Origin: Strongylocentrotus droebachiensis
Taxonomy: Eukaryota; Echinodermata; Echinoidea; Camarodonta; Strongylocentrotidae
Direction of reading: 5' to 3'
NCBI GenBank assembly: GCA_035222895.1
Contig: JAVYIG010000641.1
Coordinates: 124,001-188,000 of the forward strand
Length of the DNA: 64,000 bases
Under the pieces are notes generated by a model, which searched no databases, was not told the origin of the DNA, and was given only the letters and a program-made list of their open reading frames with translations. The position numbers and the translations under genes are program-made. Below, piece after piece: positions 26,801 to 37,700 of the stretch (within the stretch, counting starts at the first letter, position 1; each line of letters opens with the position of its first letter).

Positions 26801-29430
26801 ATCGGTGACACTTATTTACTGATATTTGATTCGACATTTCGACCCTTTTTTATTTTACGACGAAAGATCGAGGCATAAAAAGCTCTGAAAAAAGACAGCG
26901 AGCTGCTCAAATTGAACGCCTACACTCTCCAAATTGAATCGTCCATGCTTTAGGTCAGGCGTGTCCAGAAGTGTACAAAGTCTAATCGGTTGCTATCGCA
27001 GGTGCATGGTTTGATGAGTGGGTTGCCTTCCTATAGCGATCGCATTTAGAGTGATTGGTGGGTGATTGTGAACGCGGCCTATTATTGCTCATCCCTTGGC
27101 CCGATGCTTGCGTCAATGGAACCAAATGGTGAAAACATATGCTGTGTGTAACCCAGATCTTCTGCACTATGTGCATGGGTACTACAGTCTCATGTTACGT
27201 GAGATATACAAGCGTGTTATGGAAAGCAACCATGTAGCATTTTATTGCATAGTTATTGGTGGTTGTAGTCCACGGGGAAATGAATGTGCCTAACCTCATA
27301 CATAAAAAGGCTACTATTGTGAACGGAAAATGTCATTTTCCTATTTCGATATTAAGCAAACTTCTTCCCCCCCCCCCCGCCCATTTTACCTCTAATTTCA
27401 CTCGGCGTGTGGGCGGTTTAATGACAGCAGGCGCGACTGAGCTGAAGTTGTCGATTAATGTGTTGTTTTTTTCTCTCTACCGGCCCATCTCAAATAATAC
27501 TAGCTAGAATGTAAATAGTGATTGAAGTATAACCAAACTACTAGTCATCCCATCGACCGGTAGATCATGTCTGAAGAGAAGAAAACCAGTAAGAGTGACA
27601 TGTTCACCAGTAGTGCAAACGAGAAGCTGCTTAATCGTCTAATGGTGATATCTTCTGCTGGCGATTGATAATCATCATTAGAATGGTACTGAATCCTAGC
27701 TGAGGGGGTTGGGGCGGTAAAAGGATTTCCCTACAAGGTTTTAGTTCAAGACAAAAATGTTACTCAATGCCTTTTAAAAGCCATTGTATGTTTTTGGGTA
27801 AAATGTCTTAATATATTTCTTTGTAGAAAAACAGTTCGTTTTGAAAAATAGAAAGCAACGTACCAGCAGGGTTTCATGCATGTAAACTGTTTCAATGAAT
27901 TTATTTGTCCAAAGTCATTCAAAATGCACATTTGGATTTCTCACATGTAAAATAAAGGCTCAGACAAGGTTAACAAAGAACAGAAATATGATACAAAACA
28001 TGGGTACATTAATTTCTAATACATGTAATTATTTTTCATGACATATTTAATTTTCATATACCTCTATTTCCGGGTTCTTTTATTCGTACCTCTGCTTGTT
28101 GTCATGATAAGATGTTAACCTATTTTGCTTTGAAATATTTTTGCATTTATGGGAATTTTTTTAGAGTATAGAATAAACTAATGATATCCTTATTATATCT
28201 TCTTCTCCCCTCTCTTAAATACAGGGACACGAACAGACGGCGAACAACGAAAAAGCATCTGCATACAGATTATTGCAAGGTGAAGAGTCGCGTCCAACCC
28301 ATCACCACAACCACCGCCACCAACACCATCATCGCCTCCCTAAGCTTATTCTAGTACCCTCCTCCAACACCAAAACTCCCCGTCGCATTAAAACGCACCG
28401 CCTAAGCTCAACTAGCAAAACACCACGAGTTGGTCACGTTTCGAAGCCACCGAGTACGCATCACCGAACATCAACTCATTTCACGCCCGATAAGAATAAC
28501 TCTGCCTCTCCTCAAATTGTCGAGAAATGTCAGGAGAGTACCCAAGAGCACTTGACAAGAAATTTGACATGCGAAGACGTTTATCAACAAAAAGAACGGA
28601 AGACCCCGACAAACGAAGAGCCGGCATACAAGCCCGAGTTGGATTGCCTTCGTCGGATCAAGTTCAAATTGAGCTGGAGGTATGATAACATCGATTCGGT
28701 GACCAAGATTGAAAAGAATCCGCGCACAAACATGGAAACGGATACTCCGGCAGACGATAAGCCCAAACTTTTTGATCACATGATATCGACGTCATTGAAT
28801 TCGACAACGGCAAGCTGTAAGGTAAGCGAAGAAAGAGAAGGAAGGGAGGAAGAGGAGGAAGAGGAGAAAGAAGAGGAAGAGGAAATGGAGAAGGAAGAGG
28901 TTGTGATGGATGGCGAGGTGCAACAGCTTGAAATGTGCGCGGCGGATGGTGAGGTGTATTGCGAAGGAGTTGATGACGATCGAGAATCGCTTGAGGCGAC
29001 AACTAATAGTGTGGACATTGGACAGATGATGACGTCATTGACCACGCTTTACAACAGCACGGATGTCAATGGCCCGAAGGCTGTCGAGGTGGCGGATGAG
29101 GCAAATACGACCTTGCTTTCACCACACGCTTCATCGTCAACGGAGGCGATGGACCAAGGCTCTGATGCTTACTCCAACCAACTCTCCGATTCAGACCAAC
29201 CCCATTCAACAATCTCGCAAGATGACGTCACAATGACCGCCTACACGAATCAGGGCACTAGCAGATGGGAAGACATGGCGGCGGAAATGTGTCTCAAAAA
29301 CTCTATTGTTGAAAGTTCTAATGATTCTGAAATAAGTTCCTTTGAAATGAAGACTGAATTCATCGATGAAGGTTTTGTGGATTCAAACAACAATAGTGAA
29401 TTCGTCCTGGATATGAACGTGCACTCCTAA
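5690..29430 (+). CDS. Chromobox (Polycomb-type CBX) protein, 5'-incomplete gene, four coding exons
   Basis: Spliced CDS join(5690..5733, 7025..7099, 21895..21979, 28225..29430), 469 codons plus stop. Exons 5690 and 7025 encode most of a chromodomain: G-R-Y-E-Y-F-V-K-W-H-G-W-Q-S-K, then F-N-T-W-E-P-E-T-N-I-L-D and L-I-W-A-F-E. The two Trp of VKWHGW and the Trp of TWEPE are the usual aromatic methyl-lysine-cage and core positions. Family knowledge: CBX proteins read H3K27me3 or H3K9me3 in nuclear Polycomb or heterochromatin complexes. The exon breaks, before GRYEY and inside the K before FNTWEP, match my recollection of vertebrate CBX genes. All junctions are AG/GT and phases agree (0, 2, 0). 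The exon for the chromodomain start (typically VFAAE..KKR) was not found in 1-5689 and is probably upstream. The tail has a His-rich stretch and an acidic run. I do not see a Pc box, so the CBX subtype is open; CDY- or MPP8-type chromodomains fit less well than CBX. Confidence 0.88.
5734..7024 (+). other. Chromobox intron, 1.3 kb
   Basis: The intron runs from gtaagt to ttcag between the two chromodomain exons. Apart from the foldback at 5778-5931, I see nothing beyond AT-rich sequence. Confidence 0.8.
5778..5931. mobile_element. Small foldback/MITE-like element just after chromobox exon at 5690
   Basis: The left end TACCCCAATTACACC and the right end GGTGTGATTTGGGTA are imperfect inverted repeats. 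Inside are GACCGACAACA-type repeats on the left and GAGTCGGT-type repeats on the right that are also complementary. The element begins 44 bases past the 5' splice site of the 5690 exon. No target duplication is clear. Confidence 0.5.
7025..7099 (+). CDS. Chromobox exon: chromodomain WEPE and C-terminal helix
   Basis: This is a 75-nt exon with acceptor ctcgtttcag and donor gtatgt. It encodes F-N-T-W-E-P-E-T-N-I-L-D-K-Q-L-I-W-A-F-E-Q-E-L-E, the chromodomain WEPE motif, linker and C-terminal helix. It leaves AA, completed to Lys by the first A of the 21895 exon. Confidence 0.92.
7636..7698. repeat. Short hairpin with CCCGGCAGCG arms
   Basis: CCCGGCAGCG at 7636-7645 is exactly inverted at 7689-7698, and a second CCCGGCAGC follows the left arm. 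It may be the remnant of a small inverted-repeat transposon. It is GC-rich against an AT-rich background. Confidence 0.6.
8395..8518. repeat. GA-rich microsatellite
   Basis: A purine tract of GAGAGA with occasional T. It creates false open frames rich in Arg/Glu on one strand and Leu/Ser on the other. Confidence 0.9.
11257..11293. repeat. C-rich homopolymer run
   Basis: Runs of C interrupted by single T. This may form unusual structure and is a likely place for sequencing length errors. Confidence 0.9.
11996..12076. repeat. Tandem duplication, period 41
   Basis: The unit containing CTTGCTTAACAGTGCCTAAG is present twice, with starts at 12001 and 12042. The copies are essentially identical, so the duplication is recent or an assembly artefact. 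Confidence 0.9.
13464..13516. repeat. CA microsatellite
   Basis: An interrupted (CA)n tract made of ACACACGC-type units. Confidence 0.9.
18899..18990. repeat. Tandem duplication, period about 44
   Basis: Two copies of a unit starting ATAATCATGTCA and ending ATTGTTCAG, at 18899 and 18943, with several differences between them. It is an older duplication than the one near 12000. Confidence 0.85.
19975..20027. repeat. Tandem duplication, period 26
   Basis: GCAATTATAATGCATTAATT and its following TGTCAT are repeated directly twice, at 19975 and 20001. Confidence 0.9.
21869..21892 (+). repeat. CT microsatellite serving as polypyrimidine tract of a chromobox exon
   Basis: A pure (CT)n run directly precedes the ccag acceptor of the 21895 exon. 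The pyrimidine tract needed for splicing therefore appears to be a length-variable microsatellite. Confidence 0.85.
21895..21979 (+). CDS. Chromobox exon: basic linker after chromodomain
   Basis: This 85-nt exon begins after a pure CT microsatellite ending in ccag and ends at CTG before gtaagt. It encodes HRIRRVSLRSG then ITTSKKYSQLIPEPVFL. The Arg-rich segment lies where CBX2 and related proteins have basic or AT-hook-like sequence, but no canonical AT hook (RGRP) is visible. Phases match both neighbours (completes Lys, ends phase 0). Confidence 0.8.
23390..23820. repeat. CT-rich tract followed by GA tract
   Basis: A pyrimidine tract of about 250 bases is followed, after about 130 bases, by a (GA)n run at 23772-23820. 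The arms are complementary. A short unit including TTTATCGGTATTTATTATCT is duplicated inside the pyrimidine part. Long open frames here are repeat artefacts. Confidence 0.85.
24571..24634. repeat. CCA trinucleotide repeat
   Basis: A (CCA)n tract with occasional CCG, about 64 bases, followed by a poly-A run. It lies in a chromobox intron and is not coding in any supported gene. Confidence 0.9.
25040..25125 (+). mobile_element. Probable SINE 3' tail with ATT repeats
   Basis: The sequence GAAGCGCCTTGAGCA, then GGCGTTATATAAAT, then an ATTATTATT run resembles the tail of the tRNA-derived SINE family seen at 56941-57222. No tRNA-like head is visible, so this is a truncated copy at most. Confidence 0.45.
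28225..29430 (+). CDS. Chromobox terminal exon: His-rich, basic and acidic tail
   Basis: The acceptor is aatacag and the exon runs 401 codons in phase 0 to TAA. It starts GHEQTANNEKASAYRLL. A His-rich patch (THHHNHRHQHHHRLPK) lies near 28300-28338, followed by a basic Ser/Thr/Pro region with several TPR-type motifs. Near 28650-28700 lies LRRIKFKLSWRYD, and near 28830-28905 an almost pure Glu tract. The C-terminal third is acidic, rich in Ser, Thr, Asp and Asn, and ends LDMNVHS. No Pc box or AT hook was found. The size is compatible with CBX2/4/6/8-like proteins, but the acidic composition is unusual. Confidence 0.85.
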   Translation, partial: GHEQTANNEKASAYRLLQGEESRPTHHHNHRHQHHHRLPKLILVPSSNTKTPRRIKTHRLSSTSKTPRVGHVSKPPSTHHRTSTHFTPDKNNSASPQIVEKCQESTQEHLTRNLTCEDVYQQKERKTPTNEEPAYKPELDCLRRIKFKLSWRYDNIDSVTKIEKNPRTNMETDTPADDKPKLFDHMISTSLNSTTASCKVSEEREGREEEEEEEKEEEEEMEKEEVVMDGEVQQLEMCAADGEVYCEGVDDDRESLEATTNSVDIGQMMTSLTTLYNSTDVNGPKAVEVADEANTTLLSPHASSSTEAMDQGSDAYSNQLSDSDQPHSTISQDDVTMTAYTNQGTSRWEDMAAEMCLKNSIVESSNDSEISSFEMKTEFIDEGFVDSNNNSEFVLDMNVHS

Positions 29431-29724
29431 CTCCTCGGGACCTGTCTATGTAAACCATTACCAAAGATTATCCATTGTAACAAGAATTGTTTGAAATTAC
29501 AGAATGGAAACGCTCCCTTATTATTCTACCTTTCATTCCATTCTAAACACTTGATATTGTATTTGTGAGATGATGATGACGATTCACCTCTCATCAGTTC
29601 CTTCGTACATTCCAAAATTGATATGTGATAGGCATTCCTCTAGCACACCTAGATTGAATCTTATGGCCAAATGGGTTACCAAATGACGTTTTTATTGCCT
29701 GTAGGAACAACTTAAATGAAACCA

Positions 29725-29991
29725 GGGATGTTTCACAAAGACTAAGATCGACTTAAAGTTGGACTTAACGACGGCAGACCGCTCATGCCACTGTTTGCTC
29801 TCATCATTTACTGGCATTGGTCTCTCAAGGGATGTACAAAATAATCATGGTCAAAAGTCTACAGAATTTACATTTTTTGATAATTCATTATTGAAAGAAA
29901 AACATTATCCGAAATATCATAATGGTGAGAGCAACCAGTGGCATAGTCATAGTCCAACTTAAAGTTGATCTTAGTCTTTGTGAAACACTCC
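29725..29991. mobile_element. GTTTCACAAAG inverted-repeat element in chromobox 3' flank
   Basis: The ends are about 41-base near-perfect inverted repeats. The left arm begins GGGATGTTTCACAAAGACTA and the right arm is its complement, ending TTTGTGAAACACTCCC. The interior is about 185 bases and non-coding. Elements with the same outer GTTTCACAAAGA motif occur at 52517-52794 and 59885-60195. If transcribed in the 3' UTR it would form a strong hairpin. No clear target duplication. Confidence 0.75.
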
Positions 29992-31831
29992 CATGAAGGC
30001 TTTCATAGTGCAATAAAATAGAAAAAAAAGAATGCAAAGATATCGTTAAAAGAAAGCTATGTTTCGAGCACACCGACAATTACAAGAGACTGTGAGTTTG
30101 CAGACTTGTGATTCTGTGAAATGACTGTTTGGTACAAAAACTCTTCTAGAGTTGGAGATGGAAACGATTGTTGTATATTTTCAACACTGTATTGATCTAA
30201 AAATTAAGGTGTGGTATTTCCCAGGTATTTCGCCTGAAATGTTCGTCGAATATATTTTGAATAATAGTTTGTGATGCAATGGAGGTCTTTTTCAAAATCT
30301 CTGCAGTTCAACTTTACTGGAAAATAATGTGTAAATTCTCGACGAGATTTTGCTTGAAAATAGTGTAGAGTGTTACGTAGTGTGTGTGAGTAGACCAGAT
30401 CCTGTTCTTAGTCTTCAACTCTTCAGTGAATAGTCTTGACAAAAACGAGGAAGCATTAGAAAATCTATGAATTTTTACATGACTGTTTTTCTGTATCTAT
30501 TTGGATGAATGCTACAGAGAGGGTTGATTCGAAGGTAACCAAAGAAGAATGTATTTGGAATGATTTTTACGGGTCGCTTTTGAGAAGAAACTGACTGTAT
30601 ATTTCAAACAATTATCGAAAGTATTGGTGAAAATTGGCAATTGAAAGTGTCATCACATTTTACAGTGTTGTATGGAAAGTGATATTTTCGGCAGGAAGTA
30701 TGAAAAGGATATATATATTTTTCCATTTTTCTAAGCTTGATGTTATTTAAAATGCAATTCATAACACTTTGTTTACAATTTGGGCAATATTGTTTTTGGC
30801 ACTTTTACAGGAGAATTACTGACTGTATAAATTATAGTACCTACAAATGAAATGGATTTATTGATTGATTACTTTGAAACAAATATTAGCATTTAAGCAA
30901 ATATAACCTAGATCAGTACTGTTGATGTGTAGCATAATAATTTGCATATTGTTGTGAGATGCGGAAAAAAAAATCACGATGTTTTTTCGTTTTTTTTAAA
31001 TTGTGTTTTATTAATATGTGTAATTATTTGTTATTTTAATGTTGAAAAAGTAAATTACTGTAAAGCGTCGAAAATAATGTACAAAATATATTTGGAAATA
31101 GCAACAACAACAAAAGACGAAAATTGCCTATGATATTTTTATATTATTACGTGTCTTAATTAAAATAACCTGTAGATGAAGGGTTCTTCAGTATTTTTCA
31201 ATATTGTGTAATGTGTATGAATATTATCAAAAATGTCTTTGAAAAAGTGATGATAATAACTACTCAAAAATTATTACATCAAATCACATTGGGTTGTTAT
31301 TTCGATTGGTTGTACATTTAATATCGGGTCTAAAAAATAAATCTGACTCTTGTTTTCAATCGAAATGCTTGTAACTTTTAACTATTTTGGTAAAATATCA
31401 ATAGCTCTTTGGCTTGTTAACAGAAATGAAAAACAAACTGAATTGTGAGTTTGTTGGTGTTTGTTCTTCGTTTGAATTATACGCAGCTGAAGGTCTTTTT
31501 GTGATACAACGGTTTTGAAGAAGGAAGAGGAAAGTTTATGAAAAGTTCTATTTTTGTACAGTGAACGAATTATGTCAGACTTATTTGATTGAAATGGTGC
31601 TTGTGCAACGGACAAGTTTATTATATATAAGACCTTGTAATTCTTTGAGTGTATTATGTAATATAACATTCTGTAATGTCAAGAGTAATTGATTGGAATA
31701 AGGGTGGTGATGACCATGTGAACCTCTTTTGAGAGGTTTTATTTTTCTTTTGAAGTGAGAATAGCCGTAATCATGACCATTAATGTTTCTCCTTTTCGAA
31801 TGAATACGAAGTAGTATACCAAGATTTACAA

Positions 31832-31951
31832 ATAGTCAGTTTTCATTTATTGGGCTGTCAGCATTCTTTCACTTGAATACAGAGATACTATTTGATAGTC
31901 AGTTTTCATTTATTGGCCGTCAGCATTCTTTCAATACAGAGATACTATTTG
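31832..31951. repeat. Tandem duplication, period 63
   Basis: Units starting ATAGTCAGTTTTCATTTATT occur at 31832 and 31895, each followed by GTCAGCATTCTTTC and ending near AGATACTATTTG. The second unit has small deletions. Confidence 0.9.
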
Positions 31952-32765
31952 TGAAGTTTAAGGTTTGAGACCTATGAATGTACAAATGTAAATCTCGTGT
32001 ATATATAATGCTATAGTATATAACTCAATTGGTTGATTAATCGCAATGTTTTGTTATAAAAGAAAGATAGACCGTGTCTATGTTGTTTAAACTTCTAATG
32101 ATACCATTCGATAAAAGACATTTATTGAGGGGGAAATCTCTCTTTAGTTGGCATTAGTTAATATAAATGGATTCTTTTCATCCAAATACTTATAAGCATG
32201 GAGAAGAAATAGAGATTCACTTTCATTTATTATTTGGTTGATAGAGTGTAACCTATCATGACAGCGTCTTAACATTGAGCTAATTTTTAAAATTACTCGT
32301 TATAATCGGTTTGTATGATCGCTTTAAATATTGAAATCACGCCTTCAAATGGCTAAAAGCCTGATGTAGAAATGAAAATAAGTAGAGTATTACGGGTATA
32401 CACTCTGATCATACAATTTGAATTTTGGGGGAAATCAAGTGTATTAAGACTGTCTTTCTTTGTATAAGGATATCGTTATTGTTTTATCTGTCTGGAACAG
32501 AAATCATTGTAAAGAAAATATGAAATATGATTATAGTTTGGTATATTTGAGCGAATAAATCGAAGAGCTTACGGTCTAAAACTAGTGTAATGGCGAATGG
32601 TTAACTACGTTTTCAGTGTTTGAGTGATGTAAGACTGATCATATAATGAATCTAAAAGGATTGAACAGGAAATATAACAATACTTAGATGTGATAATAAT
32701 TTATTAAAAAACGATGAATTAGTCTTGTGCACAATTAGTCTTGTGCAATATAAAAACACATATAA

Positions 32766-33218
32766 GAGAGAAAGAAAGAGGGAAATGGAGAGAGAGAGGG
32801 GAGAGAGTGGGAGAGAGGGAGGGAGAGAAACAGAGAGAGAGAGGGGGGAGAGTTGGAGAGAAAGAGGGAGGGAGAGGGGGGAAACAAAAAAAGAGAAAGA
32901 GAGAGAGAAGCTCTCCTTACAATAGGGTAATTCTTAAATGTTTTTGTTTTAAATATTTTTTAAAATACTTTTTAGCATTCATATGACATGATTTCGAAAT
33001 AAGAAAATGTCCTTGGTTCTAAGCCTTTGAACGTTATGAGGTTCCAATGTACATGCGTCTGATATCTGTTTTGAATTCCTCCTCCTAATCCCCCTCACCC
33101 ATCTCTCTCTATCTCTCCCCTCCCCTCTCTCTTCTCTCTCTTCTCCCTCTCTTTTCTCTCTTTCTCCCTCTCTCTCTTTCCTCCCCTCTTTCTCTCTATC
33201 TCCCTCTCTCTCTACTCC

Positions 33219-33250
<32 letters not shown>

Positions 33251-33365
33251 TTCTTCTCTCTCCCTCTCTATCTCTCTCCTCTCTCTCTTTTCTCTCATTC
33301 TCTCTTTCCCCTTTCTCTCTCTCCCTTTCTATCTCTCTCTCTCTCTCTCGCTCTCTCTATCAGCC
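32766..33365. repeat. GA tract (32766-32912) followed by long CT tract (33078-33365)
   Basis: A purine tract of about 147 bases and a pyrimidine tract of about 290 bases, about 165 bases apart. They are complementary in sense, and each is a long mirror-like homopurine or homopyrimidine tract that could form triplex DNA. The frames translated here are artefacts. Confidence 0.9.
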
Positions 33366-33633
33366 TTCTCGTCATCCCTGTTAGAAATCAAATTATACTG
33401 CATATCACATTACAAAGTCTCTCCTCCATTGATACAAAGAATCATGAAAAAGTGCTCAATACCAGCAAAATTACAGCATATGCAAATTTAATTTAATGCA
33501 TTAAGTATCCAAACCTCACAGCACAATGGCAAATACAAACCTCACAATGTGAAAGAGAAAACCTCTCATGCATAAAAGTTGGTAGATAAATACAATGTCA
33601 ATGATGAAAAATATTTTGTTGAAAGACAAATGG

Positions 33634-33773
33634 ATATATTGACTGGGCTTGAGGGGTACATCATAAATATTGACCAAGCTAAGATCATATTGCCCTGAGT
33701 CGTAGATGAGGGCAATATGGTCTTAGCGTGGTCAATATTTATGATGTACCCAAAAGAAGCCAAATCAATATAT
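33634..33773. mobile_element. Foldback element with near-perfect arms
   Basis: The core arms GGTACATCATAAATATTGAC and GTCAATATTTATGATGTACC are exact complements. They extend inward through CATATTGCCCT / AGGGCAATATG and outward to ATATATTGA / TCAATATAT. The loop is only about 12 bases (GAGTCGTAGATG). It resembles in layout the foldback at 51520-51653. No transposase or clear target duplication. Confidence 0.7.
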
Positions 33774-36700
33774 TGTATACATTTCAGATATATTGTATGA
33801 TATATCTTTACATTTCTCAACTTCTATACCTTATAATAAAACTAGGTATTACAAGTCTGATGCAACTCAAAATATCATGATTTACAGCCTTTAAAAGCCT
33901 CTTCATATAGGAAAAAATAAACATCAAAGTGATATACACTATACAAATATTGAATATAATTATTGTTATGGACATGTTGGATATGAATTGACTTTGGTAT
34001 ACCAAGCACCTTCATCGAGCTCAAATTATCTTAGACTTTCACAGGTTTAACTTATTATACAAAGCTGAGGTGACTCCCTTATCAACCTTGAAATGGAAGA
34101 AAACGGATCAAAATATTGCTGCAATTAATACCATGGCCAACAAAACTGAAGAAAGAAAAAAAATCAAGAAATTAATTTTAAAAATGAATGTCTCTAAAAT
34201 ATAAAAACTGTACAAGCTCAACAAAACAATATATCTTTTTTTTTTTTTTTAGACCAGAATGTGATATGAGTTTTACTTCTCTGCTATGTTACATCACAAT
34301 AATTAAATTTAAAAAACACAACGAGAACTGAATATGGGTAGTTCTACTCCATTTAAATGATGAACATGAATGACCAATTATGATTTAATCTAGTCTTAAC
34401 CCATTACAAATATAATTAACCTGTTTTTACACAATACCTGTTCTTCATTAACCTAATTTCTCTCATATCACTTCCCAAACTGAAACCAAAGTGCATGTCA
34501 TCCCTATGAACCAATATTGATGACTCAATACTAATGACAGGTCTCATTTCTACACATGCAGTCATGCATAGACAGGTCCTCAACTCACTCTATTCTAATT
34601 ACACACTCCAATGAACATATCATATATTGGAATATAGATATATTTTGAAGGTCATTTGCTATAGAATATAATCCATCATTTGATCTGAATGCCAGACATT
34701 TAGCAGAATTCCATCTTTCCAAGTTATTGTATCTTTTCTTCAAAGGTTTTTATTGACCCCTAATTGAATCTCAATGGTTACACTTTAGTTCAATCTAGAA
34801 TACAACATATCCACCTGTTTGGAACAATACTTGTCTTTTTCTCGCTTCTCTCTTCTTCTCTTTTTTTACCACAAGATAAATTGTGGTTTATGCTTGTCTG
34901 GAAAAATCTCCATCCACTTACAGGCACACTATTGTCTTTTCTATAGACAGTTTGCTATCATACCCCTAATCGTCAACAAAATAAATCCCATCTCTTTTCC
35001 CCACCACAATAATTCCTTCATTATCCAAGCATATATAAGCTGACTGAATATTGGACAAGCTTTATATGAATAAGCGCATAACCCTGTTGAGATGATTGAT
35101 GGCACTGTCTGCATTGGTTTTCTATTAGGATAGGAAGTCATCAATCAAATCTCATATTAGTACAGGTATATTTGATTTCAATCGATACAGCTTTCATTGC
35201 TAAAAGATATCTACCAACAACCCACTTAAAGTTAATTACACAAAAGTTAATAGGGCATTATAAACCTTGATAGAGAATGTTTGCTTGATAGAACACTGAA
35301 TCAAATGCTAGAAAGTGACCCTAAGAGAAAAATGCAAATACAAAGAATTTAAAATGGATTTCACTCAAACTTAGCATTACAATGGGTAAAACTATTGTGT
35401 ATTTGGATCTGTGCACTGTACACTTGTGGTCACAGTCTGACTGTCAGAGGGGACAACAATTATACTTATTCTTGTCAAAGGATTTTATTATAAAATCAAG
35501 CCCTTTATTGAAGCCACTTGTACATCATCAACTGTCTTCAGTGACCCCATAGCTTCTCATACCTCAAAATATAGTGATTATCCATCATCACCATAATATC
35601 ACTATTCATTCAAAGCTTAATTTATCTCCCCAAATAAATCTAAACCCCTCAAGAAAACCAGGTTTCATATTTCACAATGGGTTACCTTTAAATGCAGATT
35701 TGATTGACACACCAATTAACCAATATAAAATGCAATAAGGATATTGGCTAGGAGCAATCTAAGTGATACAATGGTCCAAATCACCCATCCATCTATCATC
35801 ACATTATACGGTTTACACAGCTGGTCCTACCTCTCACTCTCTCTATACAACCCATCTACAACTAATCAGGAATACACACCAAGCACTGTTGCAATGGATA
35901 CATGCAGCCTAATTGCTTATCAAATTTCAAGTTGGTATTATGTACCGGCACTTCTCTCATGTCTCATGTCTATGGGGGCGTGCTTGAGTGGGCGGTGGTA
36001 TGCACCATATGGTATGAGGGTTGGTTTCCGTTCGGATAATTGCATTCTATTTTTTAACCCCGAGATCTGTGCATGCCATAGCTTCATGGTTTGTACTAAT
36101 GATCACACACTACTTGGAATGATCCCTACAGCCTTTCATATATATGAAAGGTAAGGAGAAAATCTGCAAATATAAACTTAAAGTACGCTTTCTTGTACTC
36201 TATCTATTAAATTAGTGACAATTTTATATTTTGTATTACTCTTTCTCTCATATTCCTTTTTTTCTTTCATGCCTCGTCTATACCATTCATCTTCTACACA
36301 CCATATGGCAAAGTTTATCAAAATCCATGAATGAGTTCGTTAGTGTAACCTTGGTACAAACGCATGAAGACAACCAATTTAAGAGATATAAAAATGCTAG
36401 AAGGTAATAAGTACCAAATTCTGATTTCATTTACTTATCATGACGTTCACATAAAACTTGAATACAATTCACATCATCTCCACATTCAAGCCAGAGGACT
36501 ATGATGATGTGGATTATCTTAAATAGTAACCTAACCTTATAAGAATTATTATTCTTTTGTTTTCTTGATAATCAAGAGTGTGAAATTAATTTTGTTAAGT
36601 TCATGGGCATTATTAGGATTAGGGTATATCAATAGCTGACTGTTGATAGTGTGCTAAGGTTAAAATCATCTAAGAACCAACAATAACTACAGCCAAATTG

Positions 36701-37216
36701 CTCCAATCTGGGACGTCCAAAAAAAAAGGGGGAATAAAAAAGTATTTTATGTAAACAACTTACCACTTATTCAATCAATGTATCTTTTTTGTTTTGTAAG
36801 TAATGGTGTAAAATGTGAAATATAAAAGAACAAGATAAAAATTTAAAATAGAAAGATCACTCCTTTAAAGCCAGGTTAAAATAAAGCAGCCTCATTTGAA
36901 ACAAACTTCACAATGAAAGAAAAAATATCTTCTTTTTTGAAGAATCTGCAGTTGGCAATAAATCAAAAAGGTCACTGCAAATCAGCAAAAGACCAATATC
37001 AAGAAGAGTGTGTGCACATGTGAATGATGAAAGACCTAATACTAGTCTGGTCCAAGTCATAAAGGTCAAGACCGTGACATAATTCATAAACCTTGCATTG
37101 TTGAATATTATTTGGAAGTACAACTGAACCCTAGAGAGTCTATTGAAGAGCATTTACTTAATTATTGTAGTAATCACACACATAGGGTAAAGGTTTTAGC
37201 GCGTATTCAATAAAAA

Positions 37217-37700
37217 GCTAAAGAAGCTATTTAAATATACAGGCAGGAAAGCTTAACAAAAGCCAGGATAATATTAGCAAACACATTGGAATAGACTTTC
37301 TAGATAGATGTGTTCTCTACACCAAGTATTACAATAATGATGAATGTAATGTAACCTGATATCCTGATGATTATTGCCCCCACCCATTCCACTGCAATTT
37401 ATTCTCCAATACCTCATTTACTCTAATTAAGCACTACAAAGTGGAATAATCACTCAATACACAATAATTTAATAAAAAGGAAAACTAAGCCCTAGCCCAT
37501 AACCTACATAGGTATGTCATTATTAAGGCATTTCATCTAGATTTGTCTCCATCAACCCAGGTGTTATAAATGAATGACAGCTGAACATTCTCAAAATGCT
37601 AAAGATGCTTTTCAAATATACAGGCACAAAAGCTTAAGAAAAGCCAGGATAATATCGGCAGACACCTTGGAATAGACTTTCTAGATAGATGGCACTCTAC
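37217..37700. repeat. Direct repeat pair of about 104 bases
   Basis: Copies at 37217-37320 and 37598-37700 share, for example, AAATATACAGGCA, AAAGCCAGGATAATAT and GGAATAGACTTTCTAGATAG. They are about 277 bases apart and differ at several sites. The origin (local duplication or dispersed repeat) is unclear. Confidence 0.85.

Larger units (their letters stand above)
21980..28224 (+). other. Chromobox intron, 6.2 kb
   Basis: The intron runs from gtaagt to acag. It holds a CT-rich tract (23390-23640) followed by a GA tract (23772-23820), a G run (23881-23894), a CCA repeat (24571-24634), a likely SINE tail with ATT repeats (25040-25125) and C runs near 27366. No nested gene was recognised. Confidence 0.7.

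Noticed and set aside
35744..36154. 136-codon plus-strand frame in the intergenic region.
   Set aside because: It has no ATG at its start, no domain, no splice context and unlikely composition (mixed hydrophobic and His/Tyr-rich).
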